Translations under genes and position numbers: made by a program
In this document: in pieces, positions 61,091 to 64,000 of the stretch
Position numbering within the stretch: position 1 is the first letter of the stretch
How the letters are laid out: every line of letters begins with the position of its first letter
The notes under the pieces: model-generated
Databases searched by the model: none
Told to the model about the DNA's origin: nothing
Seen by the model: the letters and a program-made list of their open reading frames with translations, nothing else
From: Nitrosospira briensis
GTDB taxonomy: Bacteria; Pseudomonadota; Gammaproteobacteria; Burkholderiales; Nitrosomonadaceae
Reading direction: 5' to 3'
Assembly (NCBI RefSeq): GCF_900115125.1
Contig: NZ_FOVJ01000007.1
Coordinates: 90,349 to 154,348 of the forward strand
DNA length: 64,000 nucleotides

Positions 61091-61719
61091 GTCTTCCCGC
61101 ACAGCTTTCCGAGGGGCTCGAGCTCCTGGGGCTAACGTTATCACCCGAAATACAAGCCCGCTTGCTGGCATTTCTTGCGCTAATTCAAAAGTGGAATCAG
61201 GTTCATAATCTGACCTCGGTACGCTCGCCGGAAACCATGCTGGTGCGGCACTTGCTCGATAGCCTCGCGGTTTTGCCATACATCGGCGGGCCGCGTATTG
61301 CCGACGTTGGCAGCGGTGCCGGACTACCCGGCATCCCGCTGGCTCTGGCGCGACCTGACTGGCATGTGGCCCTGATCGAAAGCAATCATAAAAAAGCTGT
61401 ATTTCTGGAGCAGGCGCGCATCGAGTTGAAGCTGAAAAATGTCGAGGTTGTGGCTGAGCGTGTTGAAAGCTTTCACCCGAAACCCGAATTCGATATTGTT
61501 ATTTCCCGCGCTTTTTCCGACCTGGTTGATTTTGTCAGACTGGCTGGACATCTCGGTCTGCAAGGAAGCAGCGGCGGCATGCTTGTCGCGATGAAAGGTA
61601 TCTATCCTCACGAAGAGCTGGTGCAGCTACCGGCACAGTTCACCGTGGAAAAAATATTACAGGTCCCGGTTCCCGGTCTAGAGGCGCAGCGGCATCTGGT
61701 GCTGATCAGGCGCGCATAG
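61087..61719 (+). CDS. rsmG: 16S rRNA (guanine-N7) methyltransferase RsmG
   Basis: The 210-residue methyltransferase has [19 protein letters not shown] (SAM motif I), [12 protein letters not shown] and the N-terminal [12 protein letters not shown]. It methylates G527 of 16S rRNA, E. coli numbering. Its ATG overlaps the mnmG stop. Confidence 0.96.
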   Translation: MSLPAQLSEGLELLGLTLSPEIQARLLAFLALIQKWNQVHNLTSVRSPETMLVRHLLDSLAVLPYIGGPRIADVGSGAGLPGIPLALARPDWHVALIESNHKKAVFLEQARIELKLKNVEVVAERVESFHPKPEFDIVISRAFSDLVDFVRLAGHLGLQGSSGGMLVAMKGIYPHEELVQLPAQFTVEKILQVPVPGLEAQRHLVLIRRA

Positions 61720-61803
61720 GTTCAAGGAGCGCTGATCACTGCATTAAACTGGGGACCTTGGGTTCGAGGAGTGGGCTCGAGCATCGCTGGGAGAGCGGGT
61801 GAG

Positions 61804-62616
61804 ATGGCAAAAATTCTGGCAATAACCAATCAAAAGGGTGGTGTGGGCAAGACCACCACCAGCGTAAATCTGGCCGCGAGTCTTGAAGCTGCCAAGCGCC
61901 GGGTATTGTTGATCGACCTGGATCCGCAGGGAAACGCCACGATGGGAAGCGGCGTCGACAAAAGCGGCCTGCAACACACTGTGTATCAGGCATTGCTGGG
62001 CAGTCGAAGTATGGCCGAGGTACGCATACTCTCTACCAGCGGCAAATTTGATCTGATTCCCGCCAATCGTGAGTTGGCCGGGGCTGAAATAGAGATGGTG
62101 GATTTACCCCAACGGGAAACCCGCCTGAAAGCAGCGTTGCAGGAGATGGAAAGTGAGTACGAGTTCATACTCATCGATTGTCCCCCTGCGCTCAATCTGT
62201 TGACACTCAATGGCCTGTGCGCCGCGAATGCCGTAATGATTCCGATGCAATGCGAATATTACGCGCTGGAGGGCTTAAGCGATCTCGTCAATACGATAAA
62301 AAAAGTACGTGCCAATCTCAACCCGACGCTTGAAATCGAGGGACTGCTGCGCACCATGTTCGACCCTCGCAATATACTTGCGCAACAGGTGTCCGACCAG
62401 TTGCAGCAACACTTCGGCGAGAAGGTTTACCGTACGGTGATACCACGCAATGTGCGATTGGCGGAAGCGCCGAGCTTTGGTATACCTGCGTTATATCACG
62501 ACAAACTATCCAAAGGCACACAAGCCTATCTGGCTTTGGCCGGGGAAATGCTGAACAGGCATTATCCGAGCATCGAGCCAGGCCAACACGACCACGAACA
62601 GAAACTGGAAGCATAA
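61804..62616 (+). CDS. parA: Chromosome partitioning ATPase ParA/Soj
   Basis: Start at ATG 61804 (MAKILAITNQKGGVGKTTT); the frame extends to 61771. The 270-residue protein has the deviant Walker A KGGVGKTTT, LIDLDPQGNATMG and FILIDCPPAL. It drives origin segregation with ParB and the parS sites. It is 17 bases upstream of parB. Confidence 0.96.
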   Translation: MAKILAITNQKGGVGKTTTSVNLAASLEAAKRRVLLIDLDPQGNATMGSGVDKSGLQHTVYQALLGSRSMAEVRILSTSGKFDLIPANRELAGAEIEMVDLPQRETRLKAALQEMESEYEFILIDCPPALNLLTLNGLCAANAVMIPMQCEYYALEGLSDLVNTIKKVRANLNPTLEIEGLLRTMFDPRNILAQQVSDQLQQHFGEKVYRTVIPRNVRLAEAPSFGIPALYHDKLSKGTQAYLALAGEMLNRHYPSIEPGQHDHEQKLEA

Positions 62617-62633
62617 AGCGGGCAGGAAAAATC

Positions 62634-63470
62634 ATGAAATTGAAGGGCTTGGGAAGAGGACTGGATGCGCTGCTGGCCGGTGACAGCGATAGCGCCAAGA
62701 TAGCCGAGTCGCTGCAGAACCTGAAAATAGCGATGCTGCAACCCGGCAAATATCAGCCTCGTACGCACATGGATAAGGAATCCCTGGCGGAACTCGCAGA
62801 ATCCATCAAGGCGCAGGGTGTGATGCAACCGGTGCTGGTGCGGCCCATTTCTTCCGGATGTTATGAAATCATAGCCGGGGAGCGGCGCTGGCGGGCAGCG
62901 CAACTCGCCGGACTCTCCGAAGTGCCGGCGCTCATCCGCGAGGTGCCGGATGAGGCCGCGCTGGCCATGTCGCTGATCGAGAACATCCAGCGTGAGAATT
63001 TGAATCCTCTGGAAGAAGCAATGGGAATTCAAAGACTTATCAAGGAATTCGACATGACGCATCAGGCCGCCAGCCAAGCCTTGGGGAGTTCTCGCAGCTC
63101 GGTTTCCAACCTGTTGCGCTTGCTTAATCTGGCAGACCCTGTACAGGAATTGCTCATGCAGGGAAAGATCGACATGGGGCATAGCCGCGCACTCCTCTCG
63201 CTTTCCCCCGCCAAGCAGATAGAGATCGCAAATCTGGTGGTGCACAAGCAGCTCTCGGTACGAGAAACGGAAAGGCTGGTTCATAGGCTGGAGCATCCGG
63301 TAGCAAAACCGCATCCCAAACGGGATCGGGATTTGCTGCGGCTACAGGAGGATGTGTCCGCAAAGCTCGGTGCGCAGGTCGCCATAAATCCGGGCAAAAA
63401 CGGCAAGGGCACAATAGTGATTCATTACGGCAGCCTTGAGCAACTGGATGGAATACTGTCCCGCTGGTAA
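62634..63470 (+). CDS. parB: Chromosome partitioning protein ParB/Spo0J
   Basis: The 278-residue protein has the ParB CTPase/nuclease-like domain (LQPGKYQPRTHMDKESLAEL, GERRWRAAQLAGL, SLIENIQRENLNPLEEA) and a HTH (MTHQAASQALGSSRSSVSNLLRLL) for parS. It spreads from the parS sites at 51550 and 59051. Confidence 0.96.
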   Translation: MKLKGLGRGLDALLAGDSDSAKIAESLQNLKIAMLQPGKYQPRTHMDKESLAELAESIKAQGVMQPVLVRPISSGCYEIIAGERRWRAAQLAGLSEVPALIREVPDEAALAMSLIENIQRENLNPLEEAMGIQRLIKEFDMTHQAASQALGSSRSSVSNLLRLLNLADPVQELLMQGKIDMGHSRALLSLSPAKQIEIANLVVHKQLSVRETERLVHRLEHPVAKPHPKRDRDLLRLQEDVSAKLGAQVAINPGKNGKGTIVIHYGSLEQLDGILSRW

Positions 63471-63863
63471 CCGGAAGCGCTAGTCTGCATTCCCTCTTTG
63501 GAAGAAATTCATGGGTTTAGCGAACCATTGAATAAAGCTCGTGTGTTTTGCAAGGAGCTGGCTGTGAAATGCTCGAGGCGTAAGGGACGGGCAGATGCCC
63601 CAAACTGCTTGACTTGGTGAATCTACAGGGATAGTCTTTACGGGGTTGTGGGTATGTAAAGTACTGGTAGGAACAATATTGGTGGTACCAGCGGTACTGG
63701 TGGCAACGATATTGATAGTACCAAACCAACAATTACCAACAATTGAGGTATCACAAATTCAGCAGTACAGATTGGCGAAGCTTCTGCCGGTGGATTGAAG
63801 GGAGGAGATACTTTTCGCCGGCGGGGCGCAGTACTTGATTAACGAATAGTAGGAGAAAACACA
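63471..63863. other. amoC upstream region with repeats
   Basis: No accepted gene. The region between parB and amoC carries two 21-base near-copies (63661-63681 and 63694-63714, three differences) with a 33-base period, both beginning GTACTGGT and ending ATATTG. AGGAGA (63851-63856) is the amoC ribosome site. The amo promoter should lie here, but I could not assign it. Confidence 0.5.
63661..63714. repeat. 21-base direct repeats upstream of amoC
   Basis: Two near-identical units start GTACTGGT and end ATATTG at 63661-63681 and 63694-63714. They are separated by 12 bases. The nearby GGTACCAGCGGTACTGG adds further GGTAC words. Confidence 0.7.
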
Positions 63864-64000
63864 ATGGCAACAACACTAGGAACGTCAAGCCAGGCGAAGT
63901 CGGGAGGTCGCGACTACGACATGTCGGAGTGGTACGACTCGAGGTGGTACAAGTTTGGACTGATCACGATGCTGGCGGTAGCGTGTTTCTGGATCTGGTA
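63864..64000 (+). CDS. amoC: Ammonia monooxygenase subunit C, N-terminal part
   Basis: The first 45 residues are within the window: [15 protein letters not shown], then [17 protein letters not shown] and a membrane segment [12 protein letters not shown]. This is the AmoC N-terminus of betaproteobacterial ammonia oxidisers, distinct from methanotroph PmoC. Start ATG is seven bases after AGGAGA. AmoC is a membrane subunit of the copper-dependent complex that oxidises ammonia to hydroxylamine. Whether amoA and amoB follow, or this is a singleton amoC, lies outside the window. Confidence 0.95.
   Translation, partial: MATTLGTSSQAKSGGRDYDMSEWYDSRWYKFGLITMLAVACFWIW

Noticed and set aside
63517..63732. 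71-codon minus-strand frame rich in Tyr/Gln, and a hydrophobic plus-strand frame over 63640-63790
   Set aside because: Both arise from the GGTAC-rich repeats upstream of amoC; neither has an acceptable start or family similarity.

Overview
The window is a chromosomal segment, including the replication-origin region, of a betaproteobacterial ammonia oxidiser. It ends 137 bases into amoC (ammonia monooxygenase subunit C), whose N-terminus is of the Nitrosomonadaceae type. Core gene order (dnaA-dnaN-gyrB; rpmH-rnpA-yidD-yidC-mnmE-mnmG-rsmG-parA-parB; nrdR-ribD, ribE-ribBA-ribH-nusB-thiL-pgpA-pncC) is betaproteobacterial. Nitrosospira is the likely genus, by inference only.

Layout. 1-5.4 kb: fatty-acid beta-oxidation genes (acyl-CoA synthetase end, YciA thioesterase, a FadN-type dehydrogenase/hydratase, thiolase). 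5.4-11.4 kb: small envelope and hypothetical genes (DUF3460, SpeE-like, lipoproteins, a Sel1-repeat protein, hemolysin III, a VirB2-like small membrane protein). 11.4-27.8 kb: accessory DNA. A large SF1 helicase with a C-terminal Vsr/DUF559-like nuclease domain is interrupted by one in-frame amber codon. It is followed by a J-domain-like gene broken by a one-base deletion. Then comes a roughly 10-kb island integrated at tRNA-Arg(CCU), bounded by 45-bp direct repeats. The island carries a tyrosine recombinase broken by a one-base insertion and a tightly overlapping hsdR-hsdS-prrC-hsdM operon: a type IC-like restriction-modification system with an embedded PrrC anticodon nuclease. Similar sequence flanks both att copies, which suggests stepwise (tandem) island accretion.

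27.8-49 kb: MFS transporter, peroxiredoxin, DksA-like factor, Smr protein, trxB, alaS, recX-recA, a TPR protein with a probably dead trypsin-like domain, and the riboflavin/thiamine cluster. The RegB/RegA redox two-component pair sits on the opposite strand and splits that cluster. 49-63.5 kb: origin region with gyrB, dnaN, dnaA, rpmH, rnpA (no canonical start codon), yidD, yidC, mnmE, mnmG, rsmG and parAB, with two parS sites and DnaA boxes. 63.9 kb to the end: amoC.

All three single-base lesions I found lie in 12.6-18.5 kb, so this part of the accessory DNA looks to be decaying (or poorly sequenced) while the restriction operon stays open. The best candidate for an undescribed system is the helicase-nuclease plus J-like protein pair; the best recognised one is the PrrC-guarded restriction operon.
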